A stretch of 64,000 bases of DNA from Kytococcus sedentarius DSM 20547 (GTDB lineage Bacteria; Actinomycetota; Actinomycetes; Actinomycetales; Dermatophilaceae), in NCBI RefSeq assembly GCF_000023925.1, contig NC_013169.1:1550001-1614000 (forward strand), in the 5' to 3' direction. A program made the position numbers and the translations under genes. The number at the start of each line of letters is the position of its first letter. Within the stretch, counting starts at the first letter, position 1. This document shows positions 15,647 through 24,961 of the stretch, piece after piece. The notes under the pieces were generated by a model. That model did not search any database. It was not told where the DNA came from and was given only the letters and a program-made list of their open reading frames with translations.

Positions 15647-17344
15647 ATGAACGCGGCTGAACAGACCACGTCCACCCCCGAGGGCCCCGAGGACCAGACC
15701 TCGAGCACCCCGGGGACCGTTGAGACACCCGAGCACCGGGCTCCTGAGCAGGCCGAGCAGGCGCCGGCCGAGGCCGAGCAGCCGGCCGAGCAGGCACCCG
15801 ACGAGGAGCCGGCCGAGAAGACCGAGGCCGCCACCCCGGCGCCCACGCCCCGCGCGGTGCCGACCCCGGCCTCCGTGCCCACGCCCGGCGCCCTGGCCAA
15901 GAAGCGTCCTGCCCCGCCGGTGACCCCGGTCGGCGGCGCCCCCGCGCACGACCCGGCCGGCACACCGTCCGGCCATGCCGCAGGGACGGGCGGGGCGAAG
16001 GCCCGCACCAAGCCGCAGCGGGCGACCTTCACCCCCACCCCGGTCCCCGGGCCGCTGGTGGACACCTCCGGCATCACCGAGGGCGACATGGCCCGGTTCG
16101 GCTCGCTGAACGAGTCCGGTGAGGTGGTTCGCACCGACAGCGACGGCACCACCACCGTGGTCGGGTCCTATCCCGATGCGGATGCGGACGCCGCCGTGGG
16201 CTACTTCGTGCGCAAGTTCCAGGAGATCGCGGCCTCCGCGGACCTCCTGGCCCAGCGCATCCACGCCGGGAGCGTGACCGCCGCCGAGGGCCGCCAGTCC
16301 CTGGAGGCCCTGCGCGCGCACGTCGCCGACACCCCGATGGTCGGTGACTACGCCGCGCTGGGCACGGTGCTGGACGAGCTCACCGAGGCGCTGCGGGACA
16401 AGGAGCGCAGCGACCAGCAGCAGCGCGCCGAGGCCCGCGCGCAGGCCGCCGCCGAGCGCGAGAAGCTCGTGGTCGAGGCCGAGACGCTGGCGGGCACCGA
16501 CCCCTCGGCCATGCACTGGAAGCAGGCCAGCGAGCGGATGCGCACCATGGTCGAGGAGTGGAAGGCCATGCAGCGGGCCCAGATCCGCCTCGACAAGCCC
16601 ACCGAGAACGAGCTCTGGCAGCGTCTGGCCAGCGCCCGCAACACGTTCGACAAGGTGCGCAAGGCGCACTTCGCGGAGCTCGACGCCGAGCGGGAGCAGG
16701 CACGCCGCACCAAGGAGGACCTGGTCGCCCAGGCCCAGCGCCTGGCCTCCGGGCCGGACACCGGCTCCACCGCGGGGGCCTTCAAGCGCCTGATGCAGGA
16801 GTGGAAGCGCGCCGGCCGCGCCCAGCGCTCGGTGGACGACGCGCTGTGGGAGCAGTTCCGCGCCGCGCAGGACTCCTTCTTCAACGCCAAGGACGCCGAG
16901 GCGGCAGCGCGGGACGAGGAGTACGCGGCCAACCTCCCGGCCAAGGAGGCCCTCCTGCAGGAGGCCGAGGCCCTGCTGCCGGTGAAGGACCTCGAGTCCA
17001 CCAAGCGCCAGCTGCGCGGCATCCAGGAGCGCTTCGAGGCCGCCGGCATGGTGCCGCGCAAGGACGTCAAGCGCATCGAGGGCCGCATGCGGGCCGTCGA
17101 GCAGGCCGTGCGCGAGGCCGAGGAGCTCCAGTGGAAGAAGACCTCCCCGGAGCACGCCGCACGCGCCTCGCTCTTCGCCGCCCAGCTCGAGGGCGCGGTC
17201 CAGGACCTCGAGGCCAAGCTCGCCAAGGCCGAGGCCTCGGGTGACGAGAAGCGTGCCGCCAGGGTGCGCAACGAGCTCGAGACCAAGCAGACGTGGCTCG
17301 ACCAGGCGCGCGAGGGCGTGGCCGAGTTCGGGGGCGACCAGTGA
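15647..17344 (+). CDS. DUF349-domain protein
   Basis: 565 aa. The first ~130 residues are Pro/Ala/Glu low complexity (repeats of AEQ, EQAPDEEPAEK, TPAPTPR). The remainder carries at least three DUF349 units of helical, Trp-containing sequence: WKQASERMRTMVEEWKAM, FKRLMQEWKRAGRAQRSVDD and LRGIQERFEAAGMVPRKD. A long charged coiled coil lies near the C-terminus. DUF349 proteins are common in actinobacteria; no enzymatic residues stand out and the role is not established. The start has GAGAGAGG upstream. The stop overlaps the start of the aminopeptidase gene by 4 bp. Confidence 0.88.
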   Translation: MNAAEQTTSTPEGPEDQTSSTPGTVETPEHRAPEQAEQAPAEAEQPAEQAPDEEPAEKTEAATPAPTPRAVPTPASVPTPGALAKKRPAPPVTPVGGAPAHDPAGTPSGHAAGTGGAKARTKPQRATFTPTPVPGPLVDTSGITEGDMARFGSLNESGEVVRTDSDGTTTVVGSYPDADADAAVGYFVRKFQEIAASADLLAQRIHAGSVTAAEGRQSLEALRAHVADTPMVGDYAALGTVLDELTEALRDKERSDQQQRAEARAQAAAEREKLVVEAETLAGTDPSAMHWKQASERMRTMVEEWKAMQRAQIRLDKPTENELWQRLASARNTFDKVRKAHFAELDAEREQARRTKEDLVAQAQRLASGPDTGSTAGAFKRLMQEWKRAGRAQRSVDDALWEQFRAAQDSFFNAKDAEAAARDEEYAANLPAKEALLQEAEALLPVKDLESTKRQLRGIQERFEAAGMVPRKDVKRIEGRMRAVEQAVREAEELQWKKTSPEHAARASLFAAQLEGAVQDLEAKLAKAEASGDEKRAARVRNELETKQTWLDQAREGVAEFGGDQ

Positions 17345-18669
17345 CCCCCCGCATCGACCGCTTCGACGCCGACGAGGTCGCCTCGGGGCTGATCTCCTAC
17401 CTCGACGACTCCCCCACCCCCTTCCACGCCGTGGCCACCTCCGCGGAGATGCTCGAGGCCGAGGGGTTCACGCAGGTCGACGAGACCGCCGCCCTCCCGG
17501 CTGAGGCGGGCCGCTACTACCTGGTGCGCGGCGGCTCCCTGGTGGCCTGGAGCACCGAGGGCTTGGGCGCCGACGCGCCGGCCTCCACCGGCTTCCGGGT
17601 CGTGGGTGCCCACACGGACTCCCCCAACCTGCGCATCAAGCCCCGTCCTGACGTGACCTCCGTGGGCTTCGCCCAACTGGCCGTGGAGCCCTACGGCGGC
17701 CTCATCGCCAACTCGTGGCTGGACCGTGACCTGGGCCTGGCCGGCCGGGTGACCCTGCGCGACGCCGACGGGGTCAACGGGGTCCGGTCGGTGCTGCTGG
17801 ACGTCGACGAGCCGCTGCTGCGGGTCTCCCGCCTCGCGATCCACCTGGACCGGGAGGTGCGCGAGGGCGAGGCCCTCAACGCGCAGCGCCAGCTCGTGCC
17901 CCACTGGTCGGTCTCCCCGAACGCCCCGGCCTTCACCACCTGGCTGGCCGGCCGGCTCGGGGTGGACAGTACCGACGTGCTGGGCTGGGACCTGATGACC
18001 TACGACCTCACCGGCGCGGCCCGCATCGGTCTGGACGGTGGCCTCATCGCCTCGGCCCGGCTGGACAACCTCGCCACCTCCTACGCAGCCGTCCGCGCCC
18101 TGCTCGATGCGGTGGGCGACCCCCAGGGTCCGCTCGACGCCATCCCGGTGATCGCGCTGTTCGACCACGAGGAGATCGGCTCCATGTCCGAGCGCGGCGC
18201 GTTCTCGCAGCTGTTGCCGGCCGTGCTGGAGCGCATCGTCCTGGCCCGCGGCGGCGACCGGCAGGACCACCTGCGGGCGCTGGCCTCCACGGTGATCGCC
18301 TCCGGCGACATGGCGCACGCGACGCATCCGAACTACGCCGACCGCCACGAGCCCGGCCACCACATCACGCTCAACGGTGGTCCGGTGCTGAAGATCAACA
18401 CCAACCTGCGCTACGCCACGGACGGCGTCGGCACGGCCGCCTTCCGACTGGCCTGCCAGCAGGCCGGGGTACCGATGCAGGAGTTCGTGACCCGTTCCGA
18501 CCTGCCCTGCGGGTCGACCGTCGGCCCGATGACGGCCGCCCTCACCGGCGCGACCACGGTGGACTTCGGCGCACCCACGCTGTCGATGCACAGCGTGCGC
18601 GAGGTGTGTGGCGCCGGCGACCAGGCCATGTACGTGGCCTGCTTGGCGTCCTTCCTCGACCCCGCCTGA
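17341..18669 (+). CDS. M18-family aminopeptidase
   Basis: 442 aa from GTG 17341, overlapping the previous stop (GTGA). Metal and catalytic motifs are complete: GAHTDSPNLRIKPRP (His91), SARLDNLATSYAAVRAL, FDHEEIGS, GDMAHATHPNYADRHEP and the C-terminal GAPTLSMHSVREVCG. The family consists of dodecameric zinc aminopeptidases in the cytoplasm that prefer acidic or neutral N-terminal residues. The length is typical (about 430). Likely translationally coupled to the DUF349 gene and ended by the hairpin at 18692. Confidence 0.93.
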   Translation: MTPRIDRFDADEVASGLISYLDDSPTPFHAVATSAEMLEAEGFTQVDETAALPAEAGRYYLVRGGSLVAWSTEGLGADAPASTGFRVVGAHTDSPNLRIKPRPDVTSVGFAQLAVEPYGGLIANSWLDRDLGLAGRVTLRDADGVNGVRSVLLDVDEPLLRVSRLAIHLDREVREGEALNAQRQLVPHWSVSPNAPAFTTWLAGRLGVDSTDVLGWDLMTYDLTGAARIGLDGGLIASARLDNLATSYAAVRALLDAVGDPQGPLDAIPVIALFDHEEIGSMSERGAFSQLLPAVLERIVLARGGDRQDHLRALASTVIASGDMAHATHPNYADRHEPGHHITLNGGPVLKINTNLRYATDGVGTAAFRLACQQAGVPMQEFVTRSDLPCGSTVGPMTAALTGATTVDFGAPTLSMHSVREVCGAGDQAMYVACLASFLDPA

Positions 18670-18691
18670 GCCACCCCTCCGCGGCGCCGAA

Positions 18692-18725
18692 ACGGGCCCC
18701 ACTCCCGATGGGGGGTGGGGCCCGT
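18692..18725 (+). terminator. Terminator after the M18 aminopeptidase
   Basis: acgggccccac (18692-18702) pairs with gtggggcccgt (18715-18725): an 11-bp GC-rich stem followed by tcgct. It sits between the + strand aminopeptidase and the end of minus-strand relA and may serve both. Confidence 0.7.
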
Positions 18726-18781
18726 TCGCTGGGTGGCGGCGGTGTGCGGATGGCCCCGCCCGTTCGTGGTGCCGGGGTGCG

Positions 18782-21004
18782 TCAGGCGGCGCGGGTGACC
18801 GAGTAGATCCCCTGCACCTGCTTGAGGGTGTTCACCACGTGGTCCAGGAACTCCACGTCGGCCAGCTCGAACTCGAGTCGGCCGTACGCCGTCCGCGCAT
18901 CGGGCGAGCTGAAGGCCATGTCCGAGAGGACCAGCCCGAGCTCGTTGGCCACGCGGAGCACGTCCGCCACCAGACCGTTGCGGTCCAGCGCCTCCAGCGA
19001 GAGCCGGACGGTGAAGGCTCCCCGAGCCCGGTCGTCCCAGGCCACCCGAACCAGGCGCTCCGGGCTGTTGCGCAGCTGCTCCACGTTGGCGCAGTCGCTG
19101 CGGTGCACCGACACCCCGCGCCCGGTGGTCACGTAGCCCACGATGTCGTCCCCCGGCACCGGGGCACAGCACACGGCCAGGTGGCTCCAGACGTCGTCCG
19201 AGCCGACGATGTGCACCGGCGCCTCCCCCGCCTGGCGGCGACGCTCGGACACCAGCGCCTGCGGCGGCGGCAGGACCTCCTCCTCCACCTCGCCGTGGGC
19301 CTGGCGGAGCAGCTCGATGACGTGCTCCACCGATGCGCGACGCTCACCGATGGCCTGGAACACCCCATCGCGGTCGTGCACGCTCAACCGGTCGACCACG
19401 GGGCGCAGCGCGTCCTCGCGGGTCCACTGCTTCACCGGGAGGTCCGCCTTGCGCAGGGCGCGCACCAGCAGGTCGTGGCCCTGGGCGGTCATCTCCGCCT
19501 TGCGTTCGCGGCTGAACCACTGCTTGATCTTCGAGCGGGCGCGCGGGGTGGCCACGAAGGTGAACCAGTCGCGCGAGGGACCCACCCCCTCCCCCTTGGC
19601 CGTGAGGATCTCCACCGAGTCACCGTTGGAGAGCTGGCTGTCCAGGGGCACCATGCGCCCGTTGACCTTGGCGCCGACGGCCTTGTGGCCCACGTCGGTG
19701 TGGATGGCGTAGGCGAGGTCCACCGGGGTGGACCCCCGGGCCAAGGAGATGATCTTGCCCTTCGGTGTGAAGACGAAGACCTCCGGGGCGGAGATCTGGA
19801 AGCGCAGCGTGTCCATGAAGTCCTCGCTGCTGGCGTCCAGTGCGAGGTCCATGGTCTCCCGCAGCCACGAGAGGTCGTGCGTGGAGCGCGCGGCGGAGGA
19901 CCGCGACTTGTAGCGCCAGTGGGCGGCCACGCCGTACTCGGCGAGGTTGTGCATCTCGTGCGTGCGGATCTGGATCTCCACCGGCTTGCCGCCGGTGCCC
20001 ATCACCGTGGTGTGCAGCGACTGGTAGCCGTTGCTCTTGGGGGTGGCGATGTAGTCCTTGATGCGGTGGGGCAGCGGCGTGAACAGGGAGTGCACCAGCC
20101 CCAGGGCGTGGTAGCAGCTCGCCACGTCCTTGACCATGATCCGCAGCGCGATGAGGTCGTGGATCTCCTCGAGGGCACGCCCACGCACCGACATCTTCTG
20201 GTAGATGGACCAGTAGTGCTTCTCGCGGCCGGTGATGACCACCGGCAGGCGGGCCTCGGCCATCGCGGTCTCGAGCTGGTCCCGGATCTCCCCCAGGTAC
20301 TCCTCGCGCTGCGGGGCGGCGGCCGCCACCTGGCGCACCACCTCCTCGTAGACCTCCGGCTGCGAGAACTTGAAGGACAGGTCCTCCAGCTCCCACTTGA
20401 TGGCATTCATGCCCAGGCGGTGGGCCAACGGCGTGTAGATGTCCAGGGTCTCGATCGCCTTGCGGCGGGCGCTCTGCGGGGAGACGTAGCGCCAGGTGCG
20501 GGCGTTGTGCAGCCGGTCGGCCAGCTTGATGACCAGCACGCGGATGTCCTTGGACATGGCCACGATCATCTTGCGGACGGTCTCGGCCTGGGCGCTGTCG
20601 CCGTACTCCACCTTGTCGAGCTTGGTGACGCCGTCCACCAGCAGGGCGATCTCCGGCCCGAAGTCGGCCTCCAGCTGCTGCTGGCTGTAGGGGGTGTCCT
20701 CCACGGTGTCGTGCAACAGGGCCGCGGCCACGGTGGCAGCGTCCATGCCCAGGTCGGCGAGCAGCCCGGCGACCGCAACCGGGTGGGTGATGTAGGGGTC
20801 CCCGCTCTTGCGGAACTGCCCCTCGTGGGCCCGCGCGGCCACGCTGTAGGCCCGCTCCACCACCGAGAGGTCCGCACGGTCGCCGCGCTGACGCAGCCGC
20901 TTCATCAACGGCGCGAGCTCGGGGGTCTCCGTGCGCGAGGTGCCCAGCCGGGCCAGGCGCTCGCGCATGGTCCAGCCCGTCGCGGTGCGGGGCTGCTGGG
21001 TCAT
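18782..21004 (-). CDS. relA: (p)ppGpp synthetase/hydrolase (RelA/SpoT)
   Basis: 740 aa, the normal bifunctional length. An HD hydrolase domain (about 50-200) has the metal motif LLHDTVEDT (HD at 98-99) and KLADRLHNART. The synthetase domain (about 230-360) contains GREKHYWSIYQKM and RIMVKDVASCYHALG. A TGS domain follows (VFVFTPKGKIISLARGSTPV, about 395-455), and a C-terminal ACT domain (about 660-735, FTVRLSLEALDRNGLVADVL). It makes and degrades the alarmone in response to starvation. Last gene of the thrS-to-relA conserved block; a perfect palindrome lies 38 bp upstream. Confidence 0.96.
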   Translation of the reverse strand: MTQQPRTATGWTMRERLARLGTSRTETPELAPLMKRLRQRGDRADLSVVERAYSVAARAHEGQFRKSGDPYITHPVAVAGLLADLGMDAATVAAALLHDTVEDTPYSQQQLEADFGPEIALLVDGVTKLDKVEYGDSAQAETVRKMIVAMSKDIRVLVIKLADRLHNARTWRYVSPQSARRKAIETLDIYTPLAHRLGMNAIKWELEDLSFKFSQPEVYEEVVRQVAAAAPQREEYLGEIRDQLETAMAEARLPVVITGREKHYWSIYQKMSVRGRALEEIHDLIALRIMVKDVASCYHALGLVHSLFTPLPHRIKDYIATPKSNGYQSLHTTVMGTGGKPVEIQIRTHEMHNLAEYGVAAHWRYKSRSSAARSTHDLSWLRETMDLALDASSEDFMDTLRFQISAPEVFVFTPKGKIISLARGSTPVDLAYAIHTDVGHKAVGAKVNGRMVPLDSQLSNGDSVEILTAKGEGVGPSRDWFTFVATPRARSKIKQWFSRERKAEMTAQGHDLLVRALRKADLPVKQWTREDALRPVVDRLSVHDRDGVFQAIGERRASVEHVIELLRQAHGEVEEEVLPPPQALVSERRRQAGEAPVHIVGSDDVWSHLAVCCAPVPGDDIVGYVTTGRGVSVHRSDCANVEQLRNSPERLVRVAWDDRARGAFTVRLSLEALDRNGLVADVLRVANELGLVLSDMAFSSPDARTAYGRLEFELADVEFLDHVVNTLKQVQGIYSVTRAA

Positions 21005-21042
21005 GCCGGGATCATACGCGGAACGCCGCCTTCCCCCCCCGC

Positions 21043-21057
21043 ATCACGTGACGTGAT
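21043..21057. promoter_or_regulatory. Palindrome upstream of relA
   Basis: atcacgt-g-acgtgat is a perfect 7-bp inverted repeat with a 1-nt centre, 38 bp before the relA start in the 95-bp apt-relA gap. Size and position fit a dimeric regulator's operator. The regulator is unknown. Confidence 0.4.
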
Positions 21058-21099
21058 CCACAGTCGGGGGGACTCCGTGCGCCCGTGGCAACCCCGAGG

Positions 21100-21663
21100 T
21101 CACTCCTGGACGACCAGGCTCACCACGTCGATGTCCTCGAGCTGCTTCCGTCCGGCCAGGAAGGCGAGCTCCAGCACCACCTCGACGCCGACCACGCTGG
21201 CGCCGGCGTCCCGCACGAGCGAGACACAGGCCGCGGCCGTGCCACCGGTGGCCAGGACGTCATCGACGATCAGCACGCGGTCCCCTGCCACGACGGCGTC
21301 CTTGTGCATCTCGATGGTGGCCGTCCCGTATTCGAGCGTGTAGCTGGCCGAGTGCGTCTCCCCGGGCAGCTTGCCGGCCTTGCGGACTGGGACGAAGCCG
21401 ACGCCCAGGGCATAGGCCATGGCCGCGCCGAGAATGAAGCCGCGGGCCTCGATGCCCACGACGACGTCCACGTCACCCTGCCGCCGCCGGACCACGTCCT
21501 GCACGACGGCGCGGCTCGCGGCCGGGTCGCGCAGCAGTGGCGTGAAGTCCTTGAAGACCACGCCCGGCTTCGGGAACTCGGGGATGTCCTCCAGCCGGGC
21601 GCTGACCAGCGCGGCCAGCTCCTCACCCTGCGGCAGGTCCTGCGGCGTCTGGGGTGCGCTCAT
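21100..21663 (-). CDS. apt: Adenine phosphoribosyltransferase
   Basis: 187 aa. The PRPP-binding motif VLIVDDVLATGGTA (about 127-140) and the N-terminal FPKPGVVFKDFTPLLRD are diagnostic. It salvages adenine to AMP with PRPP in the cytoplasm. apt lying between secF and relA is the conserved actinobacterial order. Confidence 0.95.
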   Translation of the reverse strand: MSAPQTPQDLPQGEELAALVSARLEDIPEFPKPGVVFKDFTPLLRDPAASRAVVQDVVRRRQGDVDVVVGIEARGFILGAAMAYALGVGFVPVRKAGKLPGETHSASYTLEYGTATIEMHKDAVVAGDRVLIVDDVLATGGTAAACVSLVRDAGASVVGVEVVLELAFLAGRKQLEDIDVVSLVVQE

Positions 21664-21717
21664 GTGTGGTTCTCCGGTCGGTCTCGTGCGGTGCGGCTGC
21701 GGGCGGGAGCCGGCAGG

Positions 21718-22938
21718 TCAGTTGCCTGCCCAGGCCGACGGGTGCCGGGGGCGTCCGCCGCCGGCGATGGTCCGCCCTGCGCCCTCCACCTCATCGGTGA
21801 GGGCGCGGCCACGGCGGGTGCGCTCCGTCTCCTCGGCATCCTGCCCGGTCTCCTCGGCATCCTGCCCGGTCTCCTCGGCCGATGCCGGCTGGTCGGCCGG
21901 CTCCTCGGCGGCCGTCCCCTGCTCCTGGCGGCGCGCCAGGATGGCGGCCGCACGCGCCCGCTGGCGCTGGCGCACCTCGGCGTCGTGGGCCTTGATCTCC
22001 GCCTCGCCCTCACGCAGCTGCACCAGCAGCGGGGTGGCGATGAAGATCGAGGAGAAGGTTCCGACGGCGATACCGATGAACAGCGCCAGCGACAGGTCGA
22101 GCAGCGTGCCCGGGCCCAGCTTCGCGAAGCCGACCACCAGGATCGCGCCGACCGGCAGCAAGGCCACCACGGAGGTGTTGATCGAGCGCACCAAGGTCTG
22201 GTTGATCGCCATGTTGGCGGCCTGCGAGTAGGTCTTCGTCTTGTGCTTGCGGGCGTCGTCGACGTTCTCGCGGACCTTGTCGAAGACCACCACGGTGTCG
22301 TACAGCGAGTAGCCGAGGATGGTCAGGAAGCCGATCACCGAGGCCGGCGAGACCTCGAAGCCGGCCAGCGCGAACGCACCGACGGTGAAGATCAGGTCGT
22401 GCAGCAGGGCCACGAGGGCGGCCAGGGCCATCTTCCAGGTGCGGAAGTACAGCGCCAGCACGCCGGAGACGAGCACCAGGAAGACACCCAGGGCCATCAG
22501 CGCCTTCTGGCTGACCTCCTGCCCCCAGGACGGGCCGACCAGCGAGCCGGCCACGTCCTGCGCCGGCACGTCGAACTCCTCGGCCAGGGCGCCGCGGGCG
22601 GCGTCCATGGCCTGCGTGCCGCCCTCGAGGCTGGCGGCCTGCACCCGCACGGTGTCGCCACCGATGATGCTGGAGCGCACCGCCTCGCCGGCGCCGACGG
22701 AGTCGGACAGAGCGTCACTGGCGCGCTCCTCGTACCCGGTGGTGTCGGAGACCCCCGCGACGCGGAAGTCCGTGCCGCCGGTGAACTCCAGGCCGAGGTT
22801 GATGCCCCGGCCGAAGAGCCCGACGAGGGTCAGGGCCAGCAGTACGGCCGAGACGAGGTACCAGATCTTGCGGCGGCCGATGAAGTCGACCTGCCGGCGA
22901 CCGGTGTAGAGGTCGTTACCGAACTGTGCGAAACCCAT
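21718..22938 (-). CDS. secF: Protein translocase subunit SecF
   Basis: 406 aa. Residues 1-50 hold the first membrane helix (IWYLVSAVLLALTLVGLFG), followed by the SecF signature GINLGLEFTGGTDFRV. A periplasmic domain comes next, then five more helices in the C-terminal half (MALGVFLVLVSGVLALYF; GFLTILGYSLYDTVVVFDKV, a conserved SecD/F segment). With SecD it uses the proton gradient to drive late protein export through SecYEG. The cytoplasmic tail has a perfect 7-residue repeat (EETGQDA) not typical of the family. The start overlaps the secD stop by one base. Confidence 0.95.
   Translation of the reverse strand: MGFAQFGNDLYTGRRQVDFIGRRKIWYLVSAVLLALTLVGLFGRGINLGLEFTGGTDFRVAGVSDTTGYEERASDALSDSVGAGEAVRSSIIGGDTVRVQAASLEGGTQAMDAARGALAEEFDVPAQDVAGSLVGPSWGQEVSQKALMALGVFLVLVSGVLALYFRTWKMALAALVALLHDLIFTVGAFALAGFEVSPASVIGFLTILGYSLYDTVVVFDKVRENVDDARKHKTKTYSQAANMAINQTLVRSINTSVVALLPVGAILVVGFAKLGPGTLLDLSLALFIGIAVGTFSSIFIATPLLVQLREGEAEIKAHDAEVRQRQRARAAAILARRQEQGTAAEEPADQPASAEETGQDAEETGQDAEETERTRRGRALTDEVEGAGRTIAGGGRPRHPSAWAGN
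21829..21880 (-). repeat. 21-bp tandem repeat in the secF tail
   Basis: The unit beginning ctcctcggcatcctgcccgg is present at 21829 and 21850, with a 9-base partial third copy. Each unit is seven codons, so copy-number change would lengthen or shorten the SecF cytoplasmic tail without a frameshift. Confidence 0.85.
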
Positions 22939-24860
22939 CAGAGGGCGACCTCCGTAGTCGTGCCGGACGTCGGCGTCGGTTCGGGCAACGAGCGCACCCG
23001 TCCGCGGCCCACGTAGGTGGACTTGCGGGCGCCCAGGCTCTCGGGGTTCATGCCGGACAGCGGGTGCCCGTTGCCGAAGAACCTGGTCTGGGCCAACAGC
23101 GTGACCACCGGGTGCGTGAACAGCATGACCACGATCAGGTCGATGATCGTCGTCAGACCCAGCATGAACGCGAAGGCCTTCACGTTGGCCTCACTGAGCA
23201 GGTACAGGATGACGGCGGCCAGGAGATTCACCGCATCGGAGATGAGGATCGTGCGCCGCGCGCGCACCCATGCGGTGTCCACGGCGTTGCGCAGCGGGCG
23301 TCCCTCGCGCACCTCGTCGCGGATGCGCTCGAAGTACACGATGAAGGAGTCGGCGGTGATGCCGATGGCCACGATCAGACCGGTGATGCCGGCCATGGTC
23401 AGGCGCAGGTTGTACTGCCAGCCCAGTAGCACCACGGCCCCGTAGGCCAGCAGCGCCGCCAGCGCGAGCGAGGCCAGGGTCACCAGACCCAGGGCGCGGT
23501 ACTGCAAGAGCGAGTAGATGGCCACCAGAACCAGGCCGATCACACCGGCCCAGATGCCCCAGCGCAGCTGCTCCTCACCCAGAGTGGGGCTGATCTGCTC
23601 GGAGGACTGCAGGTTGAAGCTGAACGGCAACGCTCCGAACTTCAGCTGGTCCGCCAGTGCCTTGCCCTCCTCGGCGGTGAAGTTACCGGTGATCGAGGCC
23701 TCGCCGTTGGTGATGGTCTGCCGCATGCCGGGCGCACTGATGACGTCGCCGTCGAGCAGCATCGCAAACTGGTTGTACGGGGAACCCTCCGGCTGGGCGG
23801 CCATCATGGCCGAGAGGTCGGCGAAGATGTCGGCCCCGGCGTCGTCGAGCTCCAGGTTCACGGCGATCTCGCCGGTCGGCTGGCCCTGGGCGTTCGTGGC
23901 CGGGCCGGAGGAGGCGTCGGCGATGCTCGAGCCCTGGATGCGGGTGGGGCCCAGAAGGTACTTCACCTGGCCGTCCGGGTCGCAGGCCACGACGAACTCG
24001 TCGTCGCCGGCCTTCTGGGCGGCGTCCTGTGCCTTCTCGTCGGAGCAGTCCATCTCCTCGAAGCGGGACTGGACCTCCGGCGGGATGACGATGTCCTGAC
24101 CGCGCGCGTCGGGGTCAGAGGACCCCTGGTTGCCGGTGTCGCCGCCGTCGCCGGAGCCCGAGGGCGACGGCGCGGGCGACTCGCCGGAACCGGAACCGCT
24201 GGGCTCGGGCGAGTTGCTCGCACCGGACGGCGAGGCCGAGCCCGAGGGGCTGGGCGAGGAGGTGGGCTCACCCGACGGCGTCGCCTGGGCCGGCCACACC
24301 CCCTCGGCGGTGGTCGGCGAGGAACTCGGCTCGGCCGAGGCGTCACCCGAGGGCGTGGCGTCACCCGACGGGGTCGCGTCACCGGCCGGGGTGGCCTCCC
24401 CCGAGGGCTCCTCGGAGGGCTCGTACCCGGGCAGGGTATCGACGGTGTCCGGGCCGGTGGCGCTGCCCTCGACCGCGAGCACCTCGCGGAAGGTCATGCG
24501 GCTGGAGGCCTGCAGCGACTCGAGCACGGCCGGGTCCGGGGTGCCGGGCATGGCCACCGAGATGTTGCTGCCACCGAGGGTGGTCACCTCGGCCTCGGCC
24601 ACACCGGAGCCGTCGACGCGCTGGCGGATGATGTTGACCGCCTGGTCGACCTGGCCGCCACTGACCTCGCCGCCCTCGATGGCCGGCTCCAGGATGAGCT
24701 GCTGTCCACCCTCGAGGTCGAGGCCGAGCAGTGGCGTCAACTGCGCCTGGGGCTTGGCGAACAGGTGGGCAGCCCCCAGCCCGCCGAAGAGCAGCATCAG
24801 CAGCAGGAGCAGCGTCAGCAGGGTGTTCACGGCCTTGGCCCGCTGGGCACGCATGTTCAT
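22938..24860 (-). CDS. secD: Protein translocase subunit SecD
   Basis: 640 aa. An N-terminal helix (15-35) is followed by LLGLDLEGGQQLILEP, the SecD P1 signature, and the large exported domain. The C-terminal half has the RND-type helices (IGIIVAIGITADSFIVYFER is the key segment, here GLIVAIGITADSFIVYF). A long insert at about 155-250 is made almost only of Ser, Pro, Gly, Ala, Glu and Thr (for example PSGDATPSGDAS). It looks like a flexible spacer in the exported domain. yajC, usually the preceding gene, is absent: only 101 bp separate secD from ruvB. Confidence 0.95.
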   Translation of the reverse strand: MNMRAQRAKAVNTLLTLLLLLMLLFGGLGAAHLFAKPQAQLTPLLGLDLEGGQQLILEPAIEGGEVSGGQVDQAVNIIRQRVDGSGVAEAEVTTLGGSNISVAMPGTPDPAVLESLQASSRMTFREVLAVEGSATGPDTVDTLPGYEPSEEPSGEATPAGDATPSGDATPSGDASAEPSSSPTTAEGVWPAQATPSGEPTSSPSPSGSASPSGASNSPEPSGSGSGESPAPSPSGSGDGGDTGNQGSSDPDARGQDIVIPPEVQSRFEEMDCSDEKAQDAAQKAGDDEFVVACDPDGQVKYLLGPTRIQGSSIADASSGPATNAQGQPTGEIAVNLELDDAGADIFADLSAMMAAQPEGSPYNQFAMLLDGDVISAPGMRQTITNGEASITGNFTAEEGKALADQLKFGALPFSFNLQSSEQISPTLGEEQLRWGIWAGVIGLVLVAIYSLLQYRALGLVTLASLALAALLAYGAVVLLGWQYNLRLTMAGITGLIVAIGITADSFIVYFERIRDEVREGRPLRNAVDTAWVRARRTILISDAVNLLAAVILYLLSEANVKAFAFMLGLTTIIDLIVVMLFTHPVVTLLAQTRFFGNGHPLSGMNPESLGARKSTYVGRGRVRSLPEPTPTSGTTTEVAL

Positions 24861-24961
24861 CAGCGCACCCCCAGCAGGGCCATGTCGCCAGGCTTGGGCA
24901 TCGACTTACCTCGGTTCGTGGTGTTCGGGGCTGTCCGCACGGGGCACAGCGGGACGTGAGT

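Noticed and set aside
15602-17155. 517-aa minus frame opposite the DUF349 gene
   Set aside because: Leu/Gly/Arg-rich antisense shadow; the + strand has the DUF349 motifs and a ribosome site.
16348-18702. 784-aa minus frame opposite DUF349 and M18 genes
   Set aside because: Antisense to two solid genes; no motifs.
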